Position numbers and translations under genes: made by a program
Shown here: piece by piece, positions 45,801 through 55,143 of the stretch
Position numbering within the stretch: position 1 is the stretch's first letter
Layout: the number at the start of each line of letters is the position of its first letter
The notes under the pieces: generated by a model
What the model saw: the letters and a program-made list of their open reading frames with translations, nothing else
What the model was told of the DNA's origin: nothing
Database searches by the model: none
Origin: Centroberyx gerrardi
Lineage: Eukaryota > Chordata > Actinopteri > Beryciformes > Berycidae
Assembly: GCF_048128805.1 (NCBI RefSeq)
Contig: NC_136003.1
Location: forward strand, 28,710,565 to 28,774,564
Direction of reading: 5' to 3'
Length of the DNA stretch: 64,000 bases

Positions 45801-47281
45801 CTTAATTTTGCTCTGTACGTTTTTTCTTTTGGTATTAAAATATTGTGGTAACATGACGAACTTACACACAAACCTGAACCTAGATACCAGTCGAGTGTTA
45901 AATCTGACAGAACTGAGCCTAGATACTAGTGTGTTTAGTTAAGTTCAAGTCGAAAGGAGTTTATTGAATACGTCTCCATGTCACTACGAGTTGTTTGAGT
46001 TCACTACAGCACACAGAAGTCTCCATTATTTACATTGAATTTGGCTAATTAAGAAGAATACATTTAAAATCATTTTTTTCCCCCTCAATTTGTCCTCTAA
46101 TCCATATCAATAATTCACATAATTATGTATCACAACACTAAAAAGATACACTCTATAGTTTGGATCAGATCACTCATATATATGTTGCATATAATATTAA
46201 TACTCTGTGAAGCATTGAATTGTATCAAATCCAATTGACTTGTATTGTGACCCATAGTGTGTGAATCAAATCGTATGGTGACGTATCTAAGCCTAAAGGA
46301 CAAGACAGGAAAAAATAGAAAAACCTGTTCCTGGTTTAGGATTACCCATCATCAATGATAGTATCACAGTCAGTATTAGTAATTTGCACCTCTCCTCTAG
46401 TCATTTCTCCGATCAAATTCACCTGCAAGACTTCAAACATCACTAATTCTGACGTATTTTCACATGTTCACACACAGTTGTGCCTTAGATAAGACCAGAG
46501 AAGATTCCTCAGTAGGGTCTGAATCGTTTTTTGCGTGTCGAGCTGTGTGCGTGTGTGTGTGTGAGGATGAGAGTGTGTATTCGTCCCTCGGTTTGGACTG
46601 CTTCCATGACTCCCATGGACTCCATGACCGCAGACTTCTTCCGCCTAACCCGGGCACTCACTCTCATATTCTCTCTTTTTCTCTCCTTCCTTCCTTCCTC
46701 CTCCCTTCCTCCCACCACGCTCTCATTCACTCCTTTCACTTTTGGCCTCCTTTCCTCCTCCCCCCTCCTGCCTTCCTTTTATTTACACTTTTTTCTCATT
46801 TTTCCCCCCCGCTCCCTTTCTCTTTCTCTCTCTTTCTCTCTTCCTCTCGTCTTGTTTCTTCCTCCATGCAGACTTGACCAGCAGACCCCGTAGCCCCCCT
46901 CAGCCTCCGCCTCCCCCCCTGCCGCCCGGCCGCCCGCCGCCCCCCACCCCGCCGCAGGAGCGAGGGAGCGAGGCGGAGCCGGGAGGAGGAGGAGGAGGAG
47001 GAGGAGGAACGGCCGCGGTGACGACAGCAACGACTGGAGGAGGAGGAGGAGGAAGTGGCGGCGGCGGCAGCAGCGGAGGTGGAGTTGGAGGTGGAGGAGG
47101 TGGTGGTGGTGGTAGTGGAGGAGGTGGAGGTGGAGGAGGAGGAGGAGGAGGAGTGGAGGACTGGGAGGAGAGGGAGAGGGACAGGGACACCCCTCTCCGC
47201 CAACTGGAAGCCGTGGAGGGCGAAGAGCGGGACGGAGCGAGGGCGCCCCGAGCCATCGACAACCAGTACTCCTTCTTCTGA
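36900..47281 (+). CDS. sh2b1: SH2B adaptor protein 1
   Basis: Adaptor that dimerises and binds activated JAK2, insulin, leptin and Trk receptors through its SH2 domain. Coding exons: 36900-38633, 39808-39909, 40555-40646, 41313-41395, 42066-42221, 42587-42798, 43250-43424, optional 45180-45270, and 46872-47281. Skipping the optional exon gives 987 residues ending in [10 protein letters not shown]; including it gives about 888 residues with another tail. Domains: Pro-rich start; Phe-zipper dimerisation about 73-130; basic [20 protein letters not shown] about 308-333; PH about 540-640; SH2 about 738-845 with FLVRQSE. SH2 residues are nearly those of human SH2B1, and the PPELPPR motif and alternative exon also match. 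It is longer than the human protein because of Pro, Ser and Gly tracts. Confidence 0.95.
38634..39807. other. sh2b1 intron with perfect hairpins
   Basis: AT-rich. Holds the hairpin and direct-repeat cluster at 39095-39216. No exon seen. Confidence 0.6.
39095..39216. repeat. Cluster of perfect short inverted repeats
   Basis: CAGTATACCTTT (39095-39106) pairs with AAAGGTATACTG (39111-39122) over a 4-base loop. A second copy ACCTTTTCTCAAAGGTATAC follows about 31 bases on. Then TGCCCCTTCTTAC (39188-39200) pairs with GTAAGAAGGGGCA (39204-39216) over a 3-base loop. Confidence 0.85.
39808..39909 (+). CDS. sh2b1: sh2b1 exon: PH domain, middle
   Basis: Acceptor TTGCCCCAG, donor at 39910, phase 0 in and out. 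Encodes [20 protein letters not shown] then [14 protein letters not shown], matching RPRLSIPCS.ITDVR.ATALEMPDREDTF of human SH2B1. Confidence 0.95.
39910..40554. other. sh2b1 intron
   Basis: Contains GGGCGCGTTCACACC near 39976, a word typical of the ends of some fish MITEs, but I cannot define the element. Otherwise unremarkable. Confidence 0.4.
40555..40646 (+). CDS. sh2b1: sh2b1 exon: PH domain, last helix
   Basis: Acceptor TTATTTCAG, donor GTAAGG at 40647, phase 0 in and 2 out. Encodes [20 protein letters not shown] then [10 protein letters not shown]; the MRAWLSDI helix closes the PH fold. Confidence 0.95.
40647..41312. other. sh2b1 intron
   Basis: AT-rich, no repeat or exon recognised. 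Confidence 0.4.
41313..41395 (+). CDS. sh2b1: sh2b1 exon after PH domain
   Basis: Acceptor TCCCCTACAG, phase 2 in and 1 out. Encodes [20 protein letters not shown] then EFVDRLSQ. The donor GTGTGT at 41396 is the first unit of a GT microsatellite. Confidence 0.8.
41396..41424. repeat. GT microsatellite that includes a splice donor
   Basis: About 29 bases of GT directly abutting the exon end. Any of several GT dinucleotides could serve, but phase requires the first. Confidence 0.85.
41425..42065. other. sh2b1 intron
   Basis: AT-rich, ends in TGTTGTCTCAG. No exon or repeat recognised. Confidence 0.4.
42066..42221 (+). CDS. sh2b1: sh2b1 exon: proline motif before SH2
   Basis: Acceptor GTCTCAG, donor GTGAAT at 42222, phase 1 in and out. 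Encodes [20 protein letters not shown] then [10 protein letters not shown] and [12 protein letters not shown]. The [14 protein letters not shown] motif matches [14 protein letters not shown] of human SH2B1. Confidence 0.95.
42222..42586. other. sh2b1 intron
   Basis: Short intron with a T run at 42240-42250. Nothing else recognised. Confidence 0.4.
42587..42798 (+). CDS. sh2b1: sh2b1 exon: SH2 domain, N-terminal half
   Basis: Acceptor CTTCTCCAG, donor GTGAGG at 42799, phase 1 in and 0 out. Encodes [20 protein letters not shown], then [20 protein letters not shown] and NFQGKAK. The FLVR arginine that binds phosphotyrosine is present. Confidence 0.98.
42799..43249. other. sh2b1 intron with GT tract and MITE fragment
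   Basis: A GT microsatellite at 42820-42862 runs into GAGAGA. From about 42945 to 43030 there is a CGATAT-family MITE fragment (TTTTTGAAGGCCCATATCCA ... GAAGGTGTTGAAATTTTATG). Confidence 0.5.
43250..43424 (+). CDS. sh2b1: sh2b1 exon: SH2 domain, C-terminal half
   Basis: Acceptor CTCCCACCAG, donor GTAAAC at 43425, phase 0 in and 1 out. Encodes [20 protein letters not shown] then [20 protein letters not shown] and ASDVTLISF, almost the human SH2B1 sequence. Confidence 0.98.
43425..45179. other. sh2b1 intron before the alternative exon
   Basis: Contains LINE-tail-like stretches (TTTATTTATGTAGCACTTTT near 43603; GTTTTATTTGAAAAGGGC near 43970) and a (GTT)n run just upstream of the alternative exon's acceptor. 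No other exon seen. Confidence 0.5.
45180..45270 (+). CDS. sh2b1: sh2b1 alternative exon (beta-type tail)
   Basis: 91 bases between acceptor CCCTTGCAG and a strong donor GTAAGTG at 45271. Phase 1 in, phase 2 out, so it shifts the last exon's frame. Encodes [20 protein letters not shown] then [11 protein letters not shown]. Read on into the last exon it adds LDQQTP and stops at 46891-46893. This resembles the human SH2B1 beta tail, remembered as GREQAGS...SDCVTEHLP. Confidence 0.85.
45271..46871. other. sh2b1 last intron
   Basis: T-rich run at 45348-45376. The interval 45445-46290 has hAT-like ATCGATAC/ATCAAATC words at both ends, but no clear termini. A pyrimidine-rich last 200 bases leads to acceptor CTCCATGCAG. 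Confidence 0.45.
46872..47281 (+). CDS. sh2b1: sh2b1 last coding exon (alpha-type tail)
   Basis: In the frame entered from 43424 it reads [20 protein letters not shown], then long glycine runs (46981-47154), [20 protein letters not shown] and [10 protein letters not shown] with TGA at 47279-47281. The C-terminal NQYSF tyrosine motif is shared by SH2B family members and is the Cbl-binding tyrosine in SH2B2 and SH2B3. In the other frame (alternative exon included) it stops after 22 bases. Confidence 0.9.
46981..47154 (+). repeat. GGA/GGT coding microsatellite (poly-glycine)
   Basis: Imperfect GGA, GGT and GGC codon runs encoding several blocks of 4-12 glycines separated by Ser, Val, Thr and Ala. 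Probably length-variable. Confidence 0.9.
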
Positions 47282-47305
47282 TGAAGGGAAGGGCAGGAGG
47301 GGGAG

Positions 47306-47308
<3 letters not shown>

Positions 47309-47341
<33 letters not shown>
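47309..47341. repeat. GT microsatellite in sh2b1 3'UTR
   Basis: Uninterrupted GT run 28 bases after the stop codon. Confidence 0.85.
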
Positions 47342-47342
<1 letters not shown>

Positions 47343-47812
47343 CGTGTCTGAGAGTGTGTGTGAGTGAGTGAAAGGGAGATCGGATGAGGCGGCGTACATC
47401 ATAGCCATTCATAACCAGTATTTTTATTTTGTTAGCAAGGTAGAGGTGAGGAGGAGGAGGACGAGGTAGAAAAGTACTAACACTATATGAGAGAGAGAGA
47501 GAAGACTCTAATGATGGAGAGGAGGGTGAGAGCAGCTTTAGAACACTAAATAACGGTACATTTCATTTTTTTTTTTTTTTTTTTTTTTAGTCGGATAAGC
47601 TTTTTGCCGGTACGCCTCACAGCAGGCTCTTGTATGTGCAAATGAAAAGCAGTGAGAGAGCTGAAGCCCTGTGAAGCCAGCAGTCCCAATACCTCACAGT
47701 GGTCCTGCCAAGACAGCACACGCTAGCCAGAAGCCAAACACTCTTCTACAGTGGCAAACCGCCCCGCCGCGTCGCCGCCTCTCTCTCGTACAGAGAGGAA
47801 CAATCTGCCGGT

Positions 47813-48434
47813 TTAAAGGTGCAACATGTAGCGTTTTAACATCCGTAAATCAGTACCGCACTAATTTTGAGACACTAGTATCATCAAACTTGCACTACAT
47901 GTTCCCCCTATAGAGTAGATGATCTGATTTTGGAGCGCCTTGCTGCATAAATTTGCATATTAATGAGGAAAAACTGATTTTCTTGGAGTTACTACAATTC
48001 CTTAATGCTTCAAGATACAGTTCATATTAATGCCACGATGTGTTATGTGAAGACAAGTATGCTGCTGACATGGAAATATTTGCCAATTCATCCATTCTTT
48101 TCATTAATTACCTCATTAGCATAACTGGTTATGTTTAATGGCCGGATTATGGCCGGACATTAGGCAGCTTAAGTGCTTCTGGTACATTGTAGCCCACAGG
48201 GTCGGATCTTTTTGAAAATCTGCTGGATTGCTTTACGGTACAAAGGGAGATTGCTTTACGGTACAAAATAACAACAGTTTTTACTTTACAACTTTATTCC
48301 AGTTCCACTATTTTAACTGCATACTTTCAACTTAATGTTAGCTTACATATTTGGCTGGTCTTACTCTTTTGTGACAAGAGACTATGGATTTATGGAAATG
48401 TGGTCGCAACACAAAATGCTACATGTAGCACCTT
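47813..48434. mobile_element. MITE with AAGGTGCWACATGTAGC ends
   Basis: Starts TTAAAGGTGCAACATGTAGC and ends GCTACATGTAGCACCTT, which are inverted repeats. About 620 bases without a coding frame. Lies in or just beyond the sh2b1 3'UTR. Confidence 0.75.
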
Positions 48435-48915
48435 GCTTACTGGCAAACACACCTGGTAGAACATCAGCTAATACATCTTATGAAGTGTCGTCTGGTAAAT
48501 TTGGCATACAAGTGATCCACCAAGAAGCACTTTATTTCAATAAAATCTCTACTTTTAGAACTGGTTGACACCGTTCACTACCGCCCAGCATGGTGTGTTC
48601 AGTGGAAGAAGATTGTGGGAAATAACAGGCAAACCTGCTGTAAAAGTTTACATTTTATTGAAATAAGTGCAACTAGGTGTATTAGATGTATGCTGCATTG
48701 AAGAGCGGACCCTAATGACGCATATGTTTTAAAATCATGTCTAGCAGCTATGTGTGTTTTCCATTAAGCAAAGGCAACATTAAACTGCCAGATTTTTAAT
48801 GTTTTGTGAAACGTTCTCTCCATACAAGAGAGACTGGAATGTAATGGGGCAAAGTGGCAAATACACTAGAGACAGGAAACATTTACCTCAATCACTCTCA
48901 GCAGCATCACTCAAC

Positions 48916-48917
<2 letters not shown>

Positions 48918-48956
<39 letters not shown>

Positions 48957-48957
48957 C
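48918..48957. repeat. CT microsatellite
   Basis: CT repeat with one TTT interruption. Confidence 0.85.
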
Positions 48958-51780
48958 ACACTAACTCCTGGCTGTACCTTTATGGTAGAAAAAAAGGCTG
49001 AACTGGGAGAGATTTATTTTCTTTCAGAGAGAAATTATTATTGATAATGATACCAATAACAATAATATTGATGGAAATAATAATAATGACGGTCGGAATA
49101 ATAATAGTATTAATTTTATTTTTGTTTTTAAAGATACCTTTTTTTTTTTTTATTTTGTATGCTTACTCCCATGTACGTGTAACACTTGTTCCAACCCCCC
49201 CCCCCCCCCCCATCCTGTTATTTCAGTTGAAATTTCTTTGTGCCTTTTTATTTTTGGGAAAAAAAAGAAAGAAAAAAAAGAAGAAAAAAAAAAAAGATTT
49301 GCTATAACGCCTCATTCTCAAGGCTATCCCTCGCCCTCTCTCATGCTGTCCTCTCCTCCTCAACCCCATCCTCCTCCGTTCATTGAGGAAAAAAAAAACA
49401 AAACACAGAAATAGCAGAAAAAAAAAAAAACGATAACGTCAATGAAAAAATACCTACTTTTTCTACTTGTGCCTTTCTGTGTCTGTCGTCTCCTCTCGTC
49501 ATCGGCCTTTGCCTGCGTTCGTGTCGCTCTGTCCTCGTTTATCATTCAGTTAAGAGCTTGCCTGTTTCTTTCTGTCCACCCCCCCCCTCCCCCTTCCCCC
49601 TCCCACCCATTGTTGACATTTCTACCGGTCTCTCTCCTTTTTCTTTTGCTCGGAGTCATGTATTTGTCTGTATATGCACCTCCCCCCCCACCCCCGCTCC
49701 CACCACCCACCCCCACCCCAATCATCCTGTTCTGTGTCCTTTTCTCAGTTTTAAAACTCTTTGTGCCTTTCTCTGTCTCTTTTCTCTCTTTGCTGGGACC
49801 GTGTGTTGAGGGCGGGCAGTGTTGTCCACCCTGTGTGGTTAGTTTCAGGTACTACATTGAATTTAATGATAATGATATAATATAAATATAGTGAAACATA
49901 CTGGTCTCCTGTGTGTGATTTTTCTTTATTTTTTTCACACCTCTCCACGCTTCAATTATATGGCATGTCAAGCATATAATAGGACCAGATAGGACACCCA
50001 AGTACATTTATTTCCTATTTATGGAGCTAGGTTTGCTGTGAGCATATTTTATTTATTGGCCATTTATTGTACTTTAGCCTAAGCGAGTTCAAATTTGATC
50101 TTGTAGTTTTTATCTAATGGAGAACAAAGATCAACCAAGAAGCCAAATATTTTAAAAAAACTACATCTGTAGGAGAATTCAGGACCAACTTTCCCTCTAA
50201 GGAGTTAGTTTCGTGACGTGCGTCTAATCATTTATCACCAACTAATATCTTGCCGGTCATCAGTCATTGTAAGTAGGCTTAGAAGCTTTGTGGTCAAATT
50301 ATAATTGGATATAGGGATTTTTCCATTCCTTAGGGTTTAGTGAATTGATACTCCTGCTTGGCAGAGTAGTTGCACCCTCAACTGGAAGCTGCTCAGTACA
50401 ACTGGACCTTCAATATAGGCTCAGCTAAAGCACTTAAATCCATTAGGACTGCCTTGATTTCAACATAATAAGGACAAGTAGGGTATACATCACACTGTCA
50501 ACTAAAGTTTAGGGCAAGATAGAGCCGACAAACTCAGTATTGTACCAAGGGATTTGCTTCAAGGAATAATCAGTCATGGTGTTATACTTTACTGTGTAGC
50601 ATGCTTCTATATATGGTCAAATGGTTTGACAGGACTTCTGCTGGGCGTCTGTGTTTGCCCTTCTTTACAGGTTTTCAGCTCTTCAGTCCTCATAATGAAG
50701 GCAGCACACAACATCAGACTAACCACTCAGTTCCAGTATTCGTATGTTTGGTCTAAGACATTTTACTCAATACTTGTGAACATGAATAAGTTTGGAGACG
50801 AGCCAGAACCTGGAGCGCCGAGACTCAAACCTGTGATGTGAAGATGTGACTTCTGGAGCTTCACCATGAACAGAAGACTGACTTTGTGACGCAGTGTTTT
50901 GACTTCTACCTGCTTCTGAAGCAGAACATGTTCCCTCACGTCAAACAGACCTTCTCACTATGACCTGAACCATTTCCATAGCCTACTTTTAATGATACTA
51001 GAAGTATACTTTAAAAGTGGTCCAATTAAGTCATAAGTTCTAATATACCTAAGCATACCTTTAGTATTTGTGAGTCAACCTCAAGTATATTTAAAGTACA
51101 CAAGTACACAACTACAAGTATAAACTAAAAAATGGTCCAGGTTAGTCCCAACAAGTAGCCTAATTCTAGGTTTCAAATGGTTGCTTGTTGTACTCTGACA
51201 TTAATCATTGTTATATTTTTTTATTTTTATTTTTTTTACAAAAATACACAACAGGTATATAGTCTCATCCAAGTCCTGCACCTAAACTAGAAACACTTGC
51301 GTTATTCTTTTTTTTTTTTATTGTGTATTTATTTATTTGACCATAGGGAGCGAAAGCAACAACGAACCTCCCTGCTGATTGCGACAAAATAAATCCTCAT
51401 GAATAATTAATTGCATGACCTTTATTGGGGCAGTTTTCAGAGAAGAGCCCGCCCGCCATAGGATTGATAGGCGAACAAGCCAATGAGATGAAAGGTAAGA
51501 AATGATTGATGGAAAACTTGTCCAATCGGCTTTTACAGTCGAGCCATGGGTCGGGCTTACTATTGTTGCGTTCGTTATACTAACTCGGTCGAGCTCGTTT
51601 GCACATGACTCCCAACTATGAAGTGCCAGATATCACACATCTTGATCACCTGCCTTTGAAAAACATTTTTACATTTTTTTATTTAAGATATCATACAAGC
51701 ATGATGTTATATAAAATATATAAAAGAAAAACGATTGCCGTTGGATTCGGTTGGCTGAACCCGCTCCGCCACAGTTGACT

Positions 51781-52384
51781 CGTGTCACGTGAGGAGCAGT
51801 TGCCGGGTTTTGTCAAATCCAACGCGCCTCGTCCTGTGTTTTTGTTGTTGTTTTCGACGGTGTATCGTGTTTGGCCTGTCAAATCGTGTGACTTTTTCAC
51901 TGAAACGACAAGACCGGAATAACAGGGATGCACATGACTAAAAAGTATACGTTACATACTAATATTTGCTAATCTCTCAGTGTCTAATGTGATGCCAGTA
52001 TCACTGCTAGGGAACGACAGTGTCTGTTTAATAACCCGTATACGTCGTGAGCACGGCTAAGCTAACATAAGCTAACTTAGCTAGGTTAAAATTACAAGAA
52101 CGTTAACGTGAGACAGTCTGCTTGTCTAACTTCGTCAACAAGAACTGTAATCTAGATGACGTTAGTTAACAAAGTTTTGACCAAATGTGTCGATGTCAGT
52201 CTTTACATTGCTCGCTAGCTAGCAAGCTAACTTAGTTGCCATGTACCGGGCTTGTATTTATTGTTCTCGTCCTAGCAGGAGCATAACATTAGACTGTTGT
52301 CTGTTAACGCCTTTGCAGCGGTAAAGGCCTACCATTACCGGCTGACATTCAGTTTCCAACCTCGTACTTTTTCTTTCTTTTTAG
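51781..52384 (+). promoter_or_regulatory. Probable atxn2l promoter, 5'UTR and first intron
   Basis: TCACGTGA (E-box of USF/TFE type) at 51785-51792, CpG-containing sequence at 51780-51910, then a cluster of GCTAGC, AGCTAAC and AACGTT words at 52050-52240. The intron ends TTTCTTTTTAG at 52384. The exact start site is not visible. Confidence 0.4.
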
Positions 52385-52397
52385 GACAAGGAACACA

Positions 52398-52430
52398 ATG
52401 AAACCACCATCACAGACTCAGTCATCTCCT
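52398..52430 (+). CDS. atxn2l: atxn2l first coding exon
   Basis: The exon itself begins at 52385 after TTTTTAG. ATG at 52398 opens MKPPSQTQSSP; donor GTAAGTA at 52431, phase 0. A short exon placed by phase and by the MKPPSQ-like start; other first exons are possible. Confidence 0.7.
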
Positions 52431-55089
52431 GTAAGTACTCAGTATTGACAACTCGTCGTGTTTATAAGGAAACTTAGTCATGAGTAGTTGGCTGCCAGAG
52501 AAAACCTGTCCGTGGTTTATTATTGATTAATCTCAGCCAGGCTGCTGGTATTTTCCTGGATTATTCTGAAGTAATGGTGACTTCTGTTCCCATTTCAGAT
52601 CAGGGGGGATGAAGGAGTGAATTCCCCCTTATAGTAGCATTACAAGGTTAGCTTGCAGTTGAATTTGCTTGGAATCTGGACTGTTTTTTTAAGTAGTTTA
52701 TGGTTGATCTGAACGTGTAAAACTTCAATCTAATTAAAAACCAAGGAGGCAGCAGGATGGTGTAGTGACTAGGGAGACGTCCCGTCATTCAACCAGCCTG
52801 GGTTCAATCCCCAGTGTCAAATACAAGCATCCAGCCTGCTGAAATGTAATCCTGATGGGACGAGTGTTGCTGTTTCTCCTGACCTCTGACCTCCATGTGG
52901 AGGCGAGGAAGAGAAAAAAAACCATATTTCTCCTCCAGGAGTATCAGAATAATCAACACACGAAAGAATGGTATGGCAGTAGTGTCGTTTGTTTATTTGC
53001 AGGTATTTGAAGGTGTTTACAACAACGCCCGGATGCTTCATTTCCTCACTGCGGTAGTGGTAAGTATTCGTTCGCTCCTGTCTGTCTCCAGTCCTGGTTA
53101 AGCTTGATTTGGCAAATGCACAACATGCAACAACATGAAGCATCTCCTTTTCCTCACTGCTGCTTTCAGGGTTCCACCTGTGATGTGAGAGTGAAAAACG
53201 GCACAGTGTATGAAGGGATCTTCAAGACTCTGAGCTCACAGGTAAAGGCTGTTTACATTACCCGAGCATGACCAGTGGACAGGTTTCATCGCCTCTATCG
53301 GCACTTTCTCTGGCTTGAAGTGTGAAACCTTCACTCACTGGCTCCATGTGATCACAAAAGTTGCATACACGCTATCTTATTTGCCTCTTTAAAATGATTC
53401 AAAAGGAGAAGCAGATGTATGTTTGCATAATGAAGGTAAATGCTATGTAAAACAGTATCACCTGCATTACATGAGCCAGCTTCATGCACTAGAAGCAGGT
53501 CTTGAAATTAACACCAACGGCTACCAAAATGCTGATTAAATTTGACTGCTAATAAGTTAAATTAATGGGTGATATTCCTAATCCACGAGACACTATGCCC
53601 AGGTTTCCAGCAAGTTAGGACACATTCAATCAAGTGCCAAAACCACAGATGGATTTTGAAGCCAACACGGATGTGGCAGCAGAGACAGTTCCTCTAATGC
53701 CGGCTAGTGGCTCACTCCAGAACAGCATGAAACCCTGCCCACCTCCATGCAAGTCAATAGGACCACAACCCAACTTCTCACTAAAAATATAAAGTCAATA
53801 CATTTTTTCCACAAGAAGTTACAGTCTCAGTAGCTAATTTCACGTCTTCTAATATGTCTCTTTATGGCGATTTTCACAATAATTGTGCCATTCAGAGAAT
53901 ATGACACAAGGTTGTTTATGGTCGTGTTTACCTAGTGATTGACAGGTCGCCTGTACATCGCTGAAACGACTCCAGAACGCAAGGGTTTCTGGGTATAAGG
54001 AGATGGATGTTGACATCTGATAGCCAGCAGTTTCTCATGCTTGGAAAGCCTAGCATAACAAAATGAATGAGGGCAAAGCAAGCTTCTTGTAAGTCTGTGT
54101 GACTTTTGATTACAAGACCTGGTTTGCTTGTAATGGGGCAGTGTGAACCTAAACTAACCAAATGCAAAAATGCAACAAAGTAAACTTTTCTGCTGTGGTT
54201 TTAACCAAAGAAAATGAACTGTAGGTGTGACCTGACCCTGGATAGGATTCAGTTCTTTGGCATGGCCTTAACATGTATTCAACAACAGTGAACACAGTAC
54301 TACCCATTCAGACACAAACCCCAAATCTACACTTGGGTCTTTACTCTGTGGTTGACTTGAGTGTCCTGGACTTCACCAGTGTGAGCTGGCTGTGGATGCT
54401 GTTCATAAGAGGAGTGAGGGAGCCGCGAGCGATGGAGGCGAGGAGGGAGGAGGAGGAGGAGGAGGAGGAGGAGGAGACCCGTCTTCACTCCCCAAGATCG
54501 AGGAGATCACCGACACCATGATCTTCAGCCCCGCTGACCTGGTCACCATGACCTGCCGTGACGTGGACCTCAGCTTCGCTATCAAAGGTAGACTGACGTA
54601 CAGGAATTTCTGGGTCTGAAATAGAAAGTGACAATTTGGGAGGAAAGTTGATATGCCAATAATTATTTTTTATGACTGCATTGCTGTCTGTATTTTTTAT
54701 CGACGCTGTGGAAATATCCTTCAAATTTGGAAACAGGTTGCACGGACCCCTGAAATTGATGGTTACACAAGTAATACATGATAATCATAGCCTTCTCAAG
54801 AACCAAATAGCATTCTGAAAGGTTTTAAGTTGGGTTTTTTTCCCAAACATTGTGTTTAAATCTGAAATTACCCATGAGGAATTGTCATAATATCCAATTT
54901 TTCTTGGTGCATTACCTGCAGAACATATACCTATACCAAAACACCAAAAAAATGTGTGTGTGCATGCATGTGTATGTGTGTGAAGGTGTTTTGAATAAAG
55001 GTATGTTTGTGGCAGTTCATGCAAGATGGCAGTATAGCAGACTTTCTCTTTAGGAATTTGTTTTGTTTATCATTCATTTGTCTGCGGTC

Positions 55090-55143
<54 letters not shown>

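Larger units (their letters stand above)
47282..51780. other. sh2b1 3'UTR and sh2b1-atxn2l intergenic region
   Basis: GT repeat (47309-47341), T run (47567-47588), MITE (47813-48434), CT repeat (48918-48957), T, C and A homopolymers (49140-49295) and C-rich tracts (49579-49720). The 3'UTR probably ends somewhere before 50000; no confident signal chosen. The stretch 50150-50250 resembles 35040-35140. No gene recognised at 50000-51700. Confidence 0.45.

Noticed and set aside
46779-47412. Poly-Pro, poly-Ser and poly-Leu frames opposite the sh2b1 last exon
   Set aside because: Direct consequence of the GGA/GGT repeat read in other frames.
49041-49307. 88-codon frame rich in Ile and Phe
   Set aside because: Arises from AAT-rich and homopolymer DNA; no protein features.
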